The notes below the pieces were generated by a model, which was not told where the DNA came from, made no database searches, and saw only the letters and a program-made list of their open reading frames with translations. Positions 8,732 through 16,853 of a stretch of DNA of 36,240 bases are shown one piece after another. Position 1 is the stretch's first letter; each line of letters opens with the position of its first letter. The translations under genes and the position numbers were made by a program. Location: NCBI GenBank assembly GCA_002720055.1, contig PBGH01000009.1, positions 3,516-39,755 on the forward strand. Reading direction: 5' to 3'. Source of the DNA: Methanobacteriota archaeon. GTDB lineage: Archaea; Thermoplasmatota; Poseidoniia; Poseidoniales; Thalassarchaeaceae.

Positions 8732-10431
8732 TGGATAAGAAAGGTCGGGATTTGTCCGATACTGTCTGGACACGCTTAGATAGAAAGGCAGGAGCGATAG
8801 TGGAGCTAACAATTAGGCAACTGAGTAATAGGATTTCCACATGGGTTGTTCTTGGTGTCGGTGTCCTACTCATGGCCCTCCTAATGACATTCTATATCGA
8901 TGGTGTACGCGAGTCATTTGAACCGATAGATAACGATGGAGATAGTGAAGATTACGATGGAGACGGGTACCCTCTGGGCCAAGAAAGAAAGTATGGCACA
9001 CCCGATTGGGATTCGCAAGTCTATCCAGGATCAAGCCAATTCGTCTATGAGAATGAGATCGATTGGAACGACCGAGAAAGATCTCACTACGATAACAAGT
9101 CTTGGGAAGGTTTCGCCTTCTTCGAAATGGTCTGGGTGGATTCCGAATATTCTGGAGAATGGTGGGACTGGTATGTTTCATGGGATATAGATGAGGATAC
9201 CGGAATGCCTCAACTAGAAGACTGCTCCGATTGGGATTTTGAACAACTAGCCGATAGGATTTGGGGTGAAGCATGCGACTATGGAGATCAAGATGGAAAC
9301 GGCCTGATAACCTACTTCGTAGGAGGAAAATGGAGGGGGGAAGGGTTGGCTGTTGTTCCTGATAATTACTACCTTCAATGGGGGTATTGGACCGAAGAGG
9401 TATACATTGAACCTGAACCTCCTGAGATGTACGTGAATGAAGATGGGATAGATTGCTTCACAGATTCTTCAATTAATAGGTCCGAATTAACAAGGGCAGA
9501 CTGCCCTACCGAATCTAGACTATCTGGTAGCCATGGCTTCGATGACGATGGCGATTGTCTGATTTCTCCAGAAGGTGATGACTCTAACAACAATAACGTT
9601 CCTTGCGATGTCGCCTGGTCTTCAATCAATGGAGTAGTGACTGATATTGATGCGGATGACTTCGTAGATGAAGATCCAGATGAGCAGGAATATATTGGTG
9701 AGTTAGGTCACAGAACGTTTGTAATAGCCGTTGGAAAAATGGCTTTCGTCATTTTATTAGGACTCTTCATCCCTCTCTTCCTTGCTTTAGGTTTGGTAAG
9801 AGATGAAACCGAAAACGGCACTCTGCACCTACTTCTTTCGAAACCTATTCATCGTGCAGAGTTTATTGTTTACCGTCTTTTGGGCTACCTAGCAATTTCA
9901 GCTACATATGTTCTGGCGCTTTCATTGTCCGTTGGGACTGTAGCTTCCATTCTGGGACCAGGAGATGGAATAATTAGACTGGCCGATCTTCCTGTATGGT
10001 TAGGGATAGGAATTACAACAGCCCTAGTTCTTGCAGCATACGGATCTATTTTTAACGCGATGGGACTGATTTCTCCAAAATACGGAGTTTATGTATGCAT
10101 AATTTTCGGAGTATGGGAATTCATGATGGGCTCACTGTCAATAGTGAATCCGAATTGGACGGTCGCTAGTGTTTCGATTTCACATTGGGCATTACAAATG
10201 ATTGACGCTATAGTACTTCTAGCGTGGCCAGATACGATTCAATGGGCAGCGATGGATCAGGCATTCGGAATCGACTCAGGTCTGTCCAACTTCTGGCAAC
10301 CACCTGTGCATACATTGGGCACTCAATCTGCTTCAATAGCACTGTTATCCAGCTCTTTTGTTCTTATCTTTGTTACACTGATATGGATTTTTATTGGTAA
10401 GTCAGTCTTCAGCAGAAGAGAGATTATGTGA
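8731..10431 (+). CDS. ABC-2 type permease with large Asp-rich extracytoplasmic insert
   Basis: This 566-residue protein overlaps the ATPase stop by one base (TGATG). One membrane segment lies near residues 34-56 (WVVLGVGVLLMALLM). About 270 mostly hydrophilic residues follow before the next segment (AFVILLGLFIPLFLALG), then the coupling motif DETENGTLHLLLSKPIHR and at least four more hydrophobic segments. The insert is rich in Asp and Trp and carries calcium-loop-like runs such as DNDGDSEDYDGDG, DQDGNG and DDDGDC, plus five cysteines (in ledCSD, eaCDY, dCFTD, adCPTE and dgdCLIS, with another in vpCDV) that could form disulfides outside the cell. Its position between membrane segments 1 and 2 resembles the extracellular domains of ABC-2 exporters. 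It may bind substrate or contact the cell surface. Confidence 0.82.
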   Translation: MDKKGRDLSDTVWTRLDRKAGAIVELTIRQLSNRISTWVVLGVGVLLMALLMTFYIDGVRESFEPIDNDGDSEDYDGDGYPLGQERKYGTPDWDSQVYPGSSQFVYENEIDWNDRERSHYDNKSWEGFAFFEMVWVDSEYSGEWWDWYVSWDIDEDTGMPQLEDCSDWDFEQLADRIWGEACDYGDQDGNGLITYFVGGKWRGEGLAVVPDNYYLQWGYWTEEVYIEPEPPEMYVNEDGIDCFTDSSINRSELTRADCPTESRLSGSHGFDDDGDCLISPEGDDSNNNNVPCDVAWSSINGVVTDIDADDFVDEDPDEQEYIGELGHRTFVIAVGKMAFVILLGLFIPLFLALGLVRDETENGTLHLLLSKPIHRAEFIVYRLLGYLAISATYVLALSLSVGTVASILGPGDGIIRLADLPVWLGIGITTALVLAAYGSIFNAMGLISPKYGVYVCIIFGVWEFMMGSLSIVNPNWTVASVSISHWALQMIDAIVLLAWPDTIQWAAMDQAFGIDSGLSNFWQPPVHTLGTQSASIALLSSSFVLIFVTLIWIFIGKSVFSRREIM

Positions 10432-10436
10432 TTTAA

Positions 10437-11627
10437 ATGCCCGAAAATCCAGAGAAGTTTGAAGGAGATTTCTCATCACTATGGAGCCTAGACGTGATGC
10501 CGGCATTACATCGGCTATCCTGGTGGTGGTACTGGGTAATAATACTGGTCCCAGACCCGATTAATCCAAAGAGATCTAGACAGCTGATGACTTTGTGGTC
10601 CACAAAAGAGACAGATTCCATTAGAGTCAGCGGATACTGGTGGAATCCCGGATCAAGAATGTACAAGGATAAGGATGGCGGTTTTGTCATTCCTGGTATG
10701 GTGTGTGCATGGTGGTATGATGGAGAAATAATGCATGAGCCATTAACGATGAGGGAGTGTAGAATGGCAGTAGTAAGTGATAAACATCCCTTGTGGCCAG
10801 GTGAAGGAGATGGATTAGGAGCAGGAGCGGTTGTTCCTATAGACAAAGAGGACTTATCTTTCGGAATGAACCCTGGGAACTCATCAATGTGGGTTAGCCT
10901 ATCTAGTGATAGGGGAGCTAGAAAGGGAGGCGCACCATCGAATTTTGAGGCTTTATTGACACCCTGGTGGGGCCCCCCCAGCAAACTAACTTATCGAAAT
11001 AACGAGATTTCAATGGGGATGGGTTATGATATACTTAGACTCCAAGGAATGCAGTCCAGACTAACTATTGATGGAGAAGAGTTTGAAGGGACGGCTTATT
11101 TCCAGAAAGTAACCGTCCAAGCACCCTCTGTTCCGTGGTTTTGGGGAATGGTTCACTTTGATGATGGATCTTATCTAGATTGGTTTATGCCTCATATTAC
11201 CCCACTATCGCTATCAAAGGATGACCGCCCATGGAGAAAAAGAGATTTTACCAGGATTCCTCTCAAGACAGCGGGAGTTTTTCATGACAGGATGAGAAAT
11301 AAGACAGAAGAATTTGAAAATTGTGAGGTTGAATTGAGTAAATCAGATCAAGGCCTAATTGACTCTCACGGCCACTTATTACCTAATTTCAGAATCAAAG
11401 TCTGGAACGAGAAAACAAAAGTAGAGATGAAAATCCGAGCAGTAAGTCGGGCAAGATGGACTTTCGATCAGCCTACTAGGGGCGGTTTAGTTAGCCATCT
11501 CACTTACAATGAGTACCCGTTTGAGGTTATCGAGATTACCATAGAAGACGAGAGCGGCAGTAGATCATTGGAAGATTACCAATGGATCCATGGTAATGCA
11601 GAGCACTCTTGGGGATTCTTGCATTAA
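10437..11627 (+). CDS. Lipocalin-like protein, possibly AttH/CrtC-related
   Basis: The gene starts five bases after the ABC permease, so it probably belongs to that operon. The 396-residue product has no long hydrophobic segment apart from an aromatic N-terminal stretch (LSWWWYWVIILV) and is rich in Trp, Gly and beta-prone sequence. Segments such as GTAYFQKVT, VPWFWGMVHFDDGS and a C-terminal GNAEHSWGFL recall the AttH / carotenoid 1,2-hydratase double-lipocalin group, but I cannot confirm this by eye. If that is right it could bind or modify a hydrophobic molecule, perhaps related to the transporter's cargo. No catalytic residues can be named. Confidence 0.5.
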   Translation: MPENPEKFEGDFSSLWSLDVMPALHRLSWWWYWVIILVPDPINPKRSRQLMTLWSTKETDSIRVSGYWWNPGSRMYKDKDGGFVIPGMVCAWWYDGEIMHEPLTMRECRMAVVSDKHPLWPGEGDGLGAGAVVPIDKEDLSFGMNPGNSSMWVSLSSDRGARKGGAPSNFEALLTPWWGPPSKLTYRNNEISMGMGYDILRLQGMQSRLTIDGEEFEGTAYFQKVTVQAPSVPWFWGMVHFDDGSYLDWFMPHITPLSLSKDDRPWRKRDFTRIPLKTAGVFHDRMRNKTEEFENCEVELSKSDQGLIDSHGHLLPNFRIKVWNEKTKVEMKIRAVSRARWTFDQPTRGGLVSHLTYNEYPFEVIEITIEDESGSRSLEDYQWIHGNAEHSWGFLH

Positions 11628-11679
11628 TGATTCCAGCGTACTAACATCTTACAAACCCCAATCAAGCCGCCCAATTCAT

Positions 11680-12651
11680 ATGTCTGAATATATTGAGCGA
11701 TATCGTTCAGAAATCGATCCATCATCTGTCAGGGACGCATTTCCAGAAATTACTGAATCTGAGTATCCCATCTGGGTAGGCAAACCGTCTTTCGCCTCTA
11801 TGTCCGACAAATATGCCCTAGCTTCAATAGTGCTATTGATTCATCTCTCGTTCTTTTTCGGGGAATTTCTTCAACCGTCAGGGGACGAGCAACAGTCTAA
11901 CTTCCTCATATCAATTCTATTTTGGGCTGTAAGTAACTCGGGGGTGACGGGTTTTGTTCTGGTGATGCTGTTAATTACCAAGATCAATCATTATGCCAAC
12001 TTCTCAACGTCAGGCAAGTGGACAACTACATGGCTAATATTCAGCACATTAGTACCGCTTTTCTGGAAAACAATGGACATTATCGAGTGGCTTGCAACTA
12101 TCTTCTCTTCCGATTTTTCCAATCCTCTACCAGAATGGAACTTTGCATGGTTTGCACCACTTGGTCTATCTTCATTCGCCATCATGGTAACTTTCACTAA
12201 GCTATATCAGAACTCATTTAGTTACGCTATAACGGATAAGAGAATACATATCAGGCAGAGCTTCCTTTACTTCGAAACTAGCTCACATGGAATTTCCTAT
12301 CATAAAGTGGAGAACCTGAAGGCCGATCCAACAATTCTAGGACGAATTCTCGGATTTGGGAATATCCACATCGTCACGGGTTCTGGGGTAGGTCTTCAGG
12401 TCGAATCTCTGGGCGCGAAGTCTGGCTTATCTAATGAACACACGGGAGATAATAAGAGTAGGACTCGACCCCTCTCTATCATTTTCGGCATGATTTCAAT
12501 TCAGAGAAACAGGACAGTAATGGCCTCAGATCCTGCAGATTGTTTCTTTGGGATAAGTAAACCTATGGACGTCTATCGATTGATTAATGAATTGATGGAT
12601 GCTAGTGTTGGACCTGCAGGAACAATTCATTCGGGAACGCAAGCGAATTAG
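11680..12651 (+). CDS. Membrane protein with bacterial PH (bPH2/DUF304) domain
   Basis: The 323-residue product has about three to four hydrophobic segments (ALASIVLLIHLSFFF, VTGFVLVMLLI, TTWLIFSTLVPLFW, WFAPLGLSSFAIMV). They are followed by the typical bPH2 pattern: YAITDKRIHIRQSF, ISYHKVENLKADPTIL, GFGNIHIVTG. Such YdbS/YdbT-like proteins are membrane proteins of unclear function. ATG 11680 is preferred because the upstream extension (from 11590) would overlap the end of the lipocalin-like gene and is not hydrophobic or family-like. There is no clear Shine-Dalgarno. It is probably the tail of the ABC operon. Confidence 0.72.
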   Translation: MSEYIERYRSEIDPSSVRDAFPEITESEYPIWVGKPSFASMSDKYALASIVLLIHLSFFFGEFLQPSGDEQQSNFLISILFWAVSNSGVTGFVLVMLLITKINHYANFSTSGKWTTTWLIFSTLVPLFWKTMDIIEWLATIFSSDFSNPLPEWNFAWFAPLGLSSFAIMVTFTKLYQNSFSYAITDKRIHIRQSFLYFETSSHGISYHKVENLKADPTILGRILGFGNIHIVTGSGVGLQVESLGAKSGLSNEHTGDNKSRTRPLSIIFGMISIQRNRTVMASDPADCFFGISKPMDVYRLINELMDASVGPAGTIHSGTQAN

Positions 12652-12711
12652 ATAATTTGAATCCGCACCGTTCATAACCCTGTGACCTTTCTCTGGGGTT
12701 CGGGGATATGT

Positions 12712-13257
12712 ATGTCAAATGAAGATACAATTACAAAGGCAGCACAGTGCATCACTCAAGGAGACTTTATGGGTGCAATGGAGATTTTTGAGGACCACAT
12801 CAACTCAAATCGTGATGATCCATCTGGATACCACGGTTGGGCCGAATCTGCACTATTCGAGATTCAGGAGAATGGGAATTTTGATGAAAAGGGTAATGAT
12901 AGAATCAATGAAGGCCAAGTTGCTGCCTACTTCAAGAAGGCTGCAGCATTGGACGCCAAAAGTACAGAATATCAAGCTGCTTACGCAAACGCTCTTATCG
13001 AATTTGATCGGATTCCAATGGCTATTAGAGAGCTGAGGAAATTAAAAGAATTAGGAGATTCATCTGATGACTTTGATGTAACTCAGGACCTCTATCAAGC
13101 TGCAAAGATGCTCATCGACAACATTGATTTCAAAACTAATTTTGACAGAAGTGAGGGATTCGCCAAGCAGTTTCTACCTGTGGCAGTAGAATTCGCTTTG
13201 TTGGGGATGGGCTTCGTCTCTGCAGAAGAGGCATTGGAGTACCTCCAGACTGAGTAG
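12712..13257 (+). CDS. TPR-like protein
   Basis: The 181-residue, acidic and soluble product starts at ATG 12712; an upstream in-frame GTG (12682) would add ten residues that look untranslated. It is helical throughout with tetratricopeptide-like phasing: QGDFMGAMEIFEDHI, DDPSGYHGWAESAL, then YQAAYANALIEFDRIPMAIREL. It ends 12 bases before truA. The first half resembles modules in the proteins encoded at 28232-30995 (see findings). TPR proteins usually scaffold protein contacts; no specific partner can be named. Confidence 0.68.
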   Translation: MSNEDTITKAAQCITQGDFMGAMEIFEDHINSNRDDPSGYHGWAESALFEIQENGNFDEKGNDRINEGQVAAYFKKAAALDAKSTEYQAAYANALIEFDRIPMAIRELRKLKELGDSSDDFDVTQDLYQAAKMLIDNIDFKTNFDRSEGFAKQFLPVAVEFALLGMGFVSAEEALEYLQTE

Positions 13258-13269
13258 GAGTTGTTTTGA

Positions 13270-14142
13270 TTGAGCGACCGTTTTCTGGTCGCAGTAGGAT
13301 ATCATGGACATAAATTTCATGGGTCGCAGATTCAGCCAGATGTGGGTACTGTAGAAGGCTCCTTGATACAGGCCCTGAAGAGGCTGACCTGGTGGACCGA
13401 GGGCTGCCTAGAGATTTGCAGTAGGACTGATGCCGGTGTCAGCGTTAGGATGAATCTAGTCCGGATAGATATCCCTAAAAATGTATCAAATAACTTACCA
13501 AACGAATCAATTGTTAGAGCCCTAAATGACCATCTTCCAATAGGTGCTGTAGCTCTGAAATCCTCGAAATCAAATCCAAATTCTAAGGTTAGATACGCGT
13601 ATAAACGTCAATATTTGTATCTTCTAGAATCAATTGAGGAGTGGCCCATCGAATCAGACCCTCAACTACCCACTCTCGTCTGTTCTTTGTTTGAAGGGCA
13701 GCACGATTTCTCAAATTTCTGCAAACTAGAGAGAGAGACCGACCCCATAAGGACTGTTGACTCCTGTGTTCCTTGGTTTTCTCAAGATGGGAGGATGATA
13801 GGATTCTCAATCTGTGCCCGCTCATTTGTTTGGAATCAAGTTAGGAGGATCGCTTCTGCGATTTCCGGCGTAACTTCGGGCCGACTGTCTGTTTCTGATA
13901 TCAAAAGTGCTCTCCTAAACCCAGAAAAAAGAGTTGACCTAGGGAGAGCACCTGCGGATGGGCTCATATTATGGAGTATTTTCCATTCCGATTTCAATCA
14001 TTTTCTTTCGGAGGAACTACCTTCACCAGAGTTCTTTTCACGAAGGCCAGAGGATCCCAGGGAATTTCGGAGATGGCGTTCAATGTCTAATTATGAGTTG
14101 AGTGTTTTACTTGAAAGAGAGTGGCAAACTAGGATAGATTGA
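13270..14142 (+). CDS. truA: tRNA pseudouridine synthase TruA family
   Basis: The 290-residue enzyme converts uridines at tRNA positions 38-40 (anticodon stem) to pseudouridine. The TruA signature SRTDAGVS contains the catalytic Asp54; the N-terminal VAVGYHGHKFHGSQ, the middle EGQHDFSNFC and the late FVWNQVRRI segments are also characteristic. The start is TTG 13270 with AGGAG about nine bases upstream, overlapping the stop of the TPR gene. It converges with ribK and the two overlap by 14 bases. Length and motif order are normal for archaeal TruA/Pus3. Confidence 0.92.
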   Translation: MSDRFLVAVGYHGHKFHGSQIQPDVGTVEGSLIQALKRLTWWTEGCLEICSRTDAGVSVRMNLVRIDIPKNVSNNLPNESIVRALNDHLPIGAVALKSSKSNPNSKVRYAYKRQYLYLLESIEEWPIESDPQLPTLVCSLFEGQHDFSNFCKLERETDPIRTVDSCVPWFSQDGRMIGFSICARSFVWNQVRRIASAISGVTSGRLSVSDIKSALLNPEKRVDLGRAPADGLILWSIFHSDFNHFLSEELPSPEFFSRRPEDPREFRRWRSMSNYELSVLLEREWQTRID

Positions 14143-14569
14143 GTTCAATATGCACCAAGTCGTCATCCGAGCAAGGCAATATTTCTCTAAGAAATGAACC
14201 AGAAATGACCTCAGCCGTACTCGTATGTCTTGTCAGATCGGGTATAAGAATTGCACATTCGCACCAATCACCACCATCTCTACAAATCCTGCCCTTGAAG
14301 GCCGTGGCCCCACCAAATGATCGACCATCTCTCTCAAATCCTTCAATCTTATGTGCCTTGACAGAAACATCAGACTCCTCGCTTTCTAGTCCAGAAATTG
14401 CTCTAAGACTCCTGAATTCCAATTTATTTTCATTTCCTACTTCTACATTTAGAGTACCAGGCCACGCGCCTACACCAAGTACTCTCTTGAATTGAGTTTG
14501 GTAATGATTTTGAGACATAAAAACATGGGCCCTTCCAAGACCACTACTCACCCTCCCACTAATCCGCAT
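14129..14569 (-). CDS. ribK: CTP-dependent riboflavin kinase (DUF120)
   Basis: The 146-residue protein makes FMN from riboflavin using CTP, the archaeal route. Family motifs are GRVSSGLGRAHVFMSQ at the N-terminus, a QFKRVLG helix, and the PGTLNVEV motif that binds nucleotide and Mg2+; the end (LVHIELNLS) fits the family's final strand. ATG 14569 is chosen because GGCGGAG lies directly upstream and the domain begins there; a TTG at 14620 would overlap the upstream gene. It follows the metallo-hydrolase gene in the same direction. There is no DNA-binding domain, unlike the longer RbkR-type fusions. Confidence 0.85.
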   Translation of the reverse strand: MRISGRVSSGLGRAHVFMSQNHYQTQFKRVLGVGAWPGTLNVEVGNENKLEFRSLRAISGLESEESDVSVKAHKIEGFERDGRSFGGATAFKGRICRDGGDWCECAILIPDLTRHTSTAEVISGSFLREILPCSDDDLVHIELNLS

Positions 14570-14609
14570 GTTCTCCGCCTGACTAGGAGACTCATAAGGT
14601 TCAGCCAAG

Positions 14610-15485
14610 TTACAATACAAATGTAGATCCCTGCTTAGCTACTTTCCAACCCATTTCGATGATACTCTTATACTCCTTCGATTCTTCATCTAGGATAGGA
14701 TTGGTATGATTCATGTGAATGAAATACAACTCTGGATCTCCATGAGACCTACGGCCAAGTCTCCCAATTGTTTCTGAGATGGTTGGGTGCGGAATATTTG
14801 CAATATCTCTATTTTTAATTTCCGTATCGTTCCAGAAAGTACCATCTAAGAGGATTACATCTACCCCAAGAGAAGACCACCATCCTCTTATCGTCTCGAA
14901 ACCACTTTGATTCAGAGTCTTGGCCCAATCATCATGGTCCGGAAGAAAAAGGATTGACCTATTTTCTCCTTTTATTACTATGGCATGAGTATCTGAGAAC
15001 TCATCTCTGTGTGGAACTGGAATGAACATATACTCGAATCCACAACCATCCTTAGGAGTGAAGAAACTCCCAGATGAGATGATTTTTGTGTAGAATGGGT
15101 CTTCCAACCTCCTCTCTTTCAAATCAAGTAGTACCTTCTCACTACCAAACAGCGGAATATTTTTCGAGCCAATTGCCTCCTTGCCAAACTGACCCAATCC
15201 GTCAATATGACCTAGATGTGTATGGGTCAGACATACAGTCTCCGGAGCTGAGACTTCGACCCCCAAAGTCTCCGATGCGATTACAATTTGCTCAGCTAAG
15301 CTCCTCGTTGCTTCAATTAGGTGAAGGCTACCGTCTTTACCCCTCAGGGTGCACGAGGAAGGAAAAAGCCTCATTGAGTGTTTTTTTATGGCAGTTCTAC
15401 AATTCCTGCAAAAGCATCCAGCCTGCGGAACGCCTCCATCCTGTGAAATTCCAACAATTGCCAACTCCACGGTTCCCGCGTTCAT
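14610..15485 (-). CDS. PqqB-like metallo-beta-lactamase-fold hydrolase
   Basis: The 291-residue protein begins with GISQDGGVPQAGCFCRNC, the PqqB-type opening with a CxCxxC zinc knuckle (Cys24, 26, 29). The fold's metal motif reads THTHLGHIDG (His88, 90, 93) with Gly92 in place of the Asp of HxHxDH, as in a PqqB-like subgroup. Later FLPDHDDW and FIHMNHTNP supply further candidate ligands. PqqB acts in pyrroloquinoline quinone synthesis, but no pqqA, pqqC, pqqD or pqqE is near, so a general hydrolase role is more likely. It diverges from the KBL gene across 79 bases and is transcribed toward ribK. The substrate is unknown. Confidence 0.75.
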   Translation of the reverse strand: MNAGTVELAIVGISQDGGVPQAGCFCRNCRTAIKKHSMRLFPSSCTLRGKDGSLHLIEATRSLAEQIVIASETLGVEVSAPETVCLTHTHLGHIDGLGQFGKEAIGSKNIPLFGSEKVLLDLKERRLEDPFYTKIISSGSFFTPKDGCGFEYMFIPVPHRDEFSDTHAIVIKGENRSILFLPDHDDWAKTLNQSGFETIRGWWSSLGVDVILLDGTFWNDTEIKNRDIANIPHPTISETIGRLGRRSHGDPELYFIHMNHTNPILDEESKEYKSIIEMGWKVAKQGSTFVL

Positions 15486-15564
15486 AAATTCGGATTATGG
15501 CCCCTCACAAAAATACTACTCGACACTCCGATCAATCAATGAACTACAAGCACCTCCCAGAGTT

Positions 15565-16743
15565 ATGGCCGTAGATATCTCGTGGATGAACGAGAGGTAT
15601 GAGGAACTAAGATCGCAAGGATTAGACTGGAATCCACCTACTTTGGAAGCTGCAAGCGAACCGAGATGTCAAATTGAAGGTAGAGAAATGATTATGCTTT
15701 CAGCCAATAATTATCTCAATTTGACCACCCATCCAAAGGTAATTGAGGCCGCTGTAAATGCAACAAGAAAGTATGGCACTGGATCAGGATCAGTGAGGGC
15801 CATTGCCGGGACAATGGATATTCACATTGAAGCAGAGAGAAAGTGTGCGGAATTCAAAGGGGTAGAATCATCATTAATTTACTCGTCCGGCTATGCTGCC
15901 AACGTGGGCCTTATCCCTACTCTAGTTAGAGGGGCAGATGACGTAATTATATCCGATGAATTAAATCATGGATCAATAATCGATGGTGTACGATTAACCA
16001 AGGCATCTAGGGCGGTTTATTCTCATAATGATATGGGGGCCTTGGAAAAGGTACTCAAGGAATATCAGGATTCTGAAAGAAAACTGATAATTACTGATGG
16101 CGTTTTTAGTATGGATGGAGACATCGCTCCATTGGACGAAATTTCTAAATTAGCAGACGAATATGGTGCGATGACATTCGTAGACGACTGCCATGGTGAG
16201 GGAGTTCTAGGCGAAGGAAGGGGAATAGTGTCACATTTCAATCTCCAAGGAAAGGTTACATTTGAGGTAGGCTCATTCTCTAAGGCTCTGGGGGTTCAGG
16301 GCGGTATTCTTGCCGGAACTAAAGAAGTAAGAACTCACGCCCTTAATCATAGCAGGTCGTGGCTATTATCCGGAAGCCAACCACCCGGGGTGGCAGCCTC
16401 CCAAAAGGCAGCAATAGAGGTGCTAATGGAAGAGCCTGAGCATGTTGAAAAACTATGGGAAAACACGACATACTTCAAGTCAGAACTTGAATCATTGGGA
16501 TTCGATACAGGTGTGAGCGAGACCCCAATTATTCCTGTTATGTGCGGTGAAAGCACAAAGGCACAGAATCTCGCATCCCACATGCGTGAAGAGGGAGTGA
16601 TGGTTGGAGCTATCGTTTTTCCAATGGTCTCAAGAGACAAGGCTAGAGTGAGAACCCAGATGTCCTCAGGCATTAGTAGGGAAGAACTTGATACCGTGTT
16701 GGAATCCTTCGAAAGGTGTGGAAAGAAGGTAGGATTGATCTAA
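15565..16743 (+). CDS. kbl: Alpha-oxoamine synthase, probably glycine C-acetyltransferase (KBL)
   Basis: The 392-residue PLP enzyme condenses an acyl-CoA with an amino acid; KBL interconverts glycine plus acetyl-CoA and 2-amino-3-ketobutyrate in threonine breakdown. Motifs: LSANNYLNL, YGTGSGSVRAIAGT, YSSGYAAN, DELNHGSIIDG, FVDDCHGEGVLG (Asp207 and His210 for PLP) and SFSKALGVQGG with the Schiff-base Lys240. ATG 15565 gives the normal family length; an ORF extension back to 15349 runs through the divergent MBL gene and is spurious. No threonine dehydrogenase is adjacent, so an 8-amino-7-oxononanoate synthase (BioF) or a serine palmitoyltransferase role is possible. Confidence 0.8.
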   Translation: MAVDISWMNERYEELRSQGLDWNPPTLEAASEPRCQIEGREMIMLSANNYLNLTTHPKVIEAAVNATRKYGTGSGSVRAIAGTMDIHIEAERKCAEFKGVESSLIYSSGYAANVGLIPTLVRGADDVIISDELNHGSIIDGVRLTKASRAVYSHNDMGALEKVLKEYQDSERKLIITDGVFSMDGDIAPLDEISKLADEYGAMTFVDDCHGEGVLGEGRGIVSHFNLQGKVTFEVGSFSKALGVQGGILAGTKEVRTHALNHSRSWLLSGSQPPGVAASQKAAIEVLMEEPEHVEKLWENTTYFKSELESLGFDTGVSETPIIPVMCGESTKAQNLASHMREEGVMVGAIVFPMVSRDKARVRTQMSSGISREELDTVLESFERCGKKVGLI

Positions 16744-16806
16744 AAAATAGTTTCTGCGCTGTCAGAAAAAACATATTCTGTCGAAATCTTTACTGTAACC
16801 CCAGTC

Positions 16807-16829
16807 GGAGGGATTATCATGGATTAGTG
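16807..16829 (+). promoter_or_regulatory. Strong Shine-Dalgarno with two-codon ORF upstream of citrate synthase
   Basis: GGAGGG (16807-16812) precedes ATG-GAT-TAG (16819-16827), a two-codon ORF. Its stop overlaps an in-frame GTG (16827-16829) of the citrate synthase frame, nine codons before the chosen ATG. This could be a translational-coupling leader, or the GTG could be the true start. The ATG at 16854 has its own AGGA (16844-16847) six bases upstream. Confidence 0.35.
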
Positions 16830-16853
16830 GATACCCTAAGTGTAGGAAGTACC

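Noticed and set aside
15349..15564. N-terminal extension of the KBL-type gene
   Set aside because: It runs antisense to the divergent metallo-hydrolase gene, has no family similarity, and ATG 15565 gives the normal family length.
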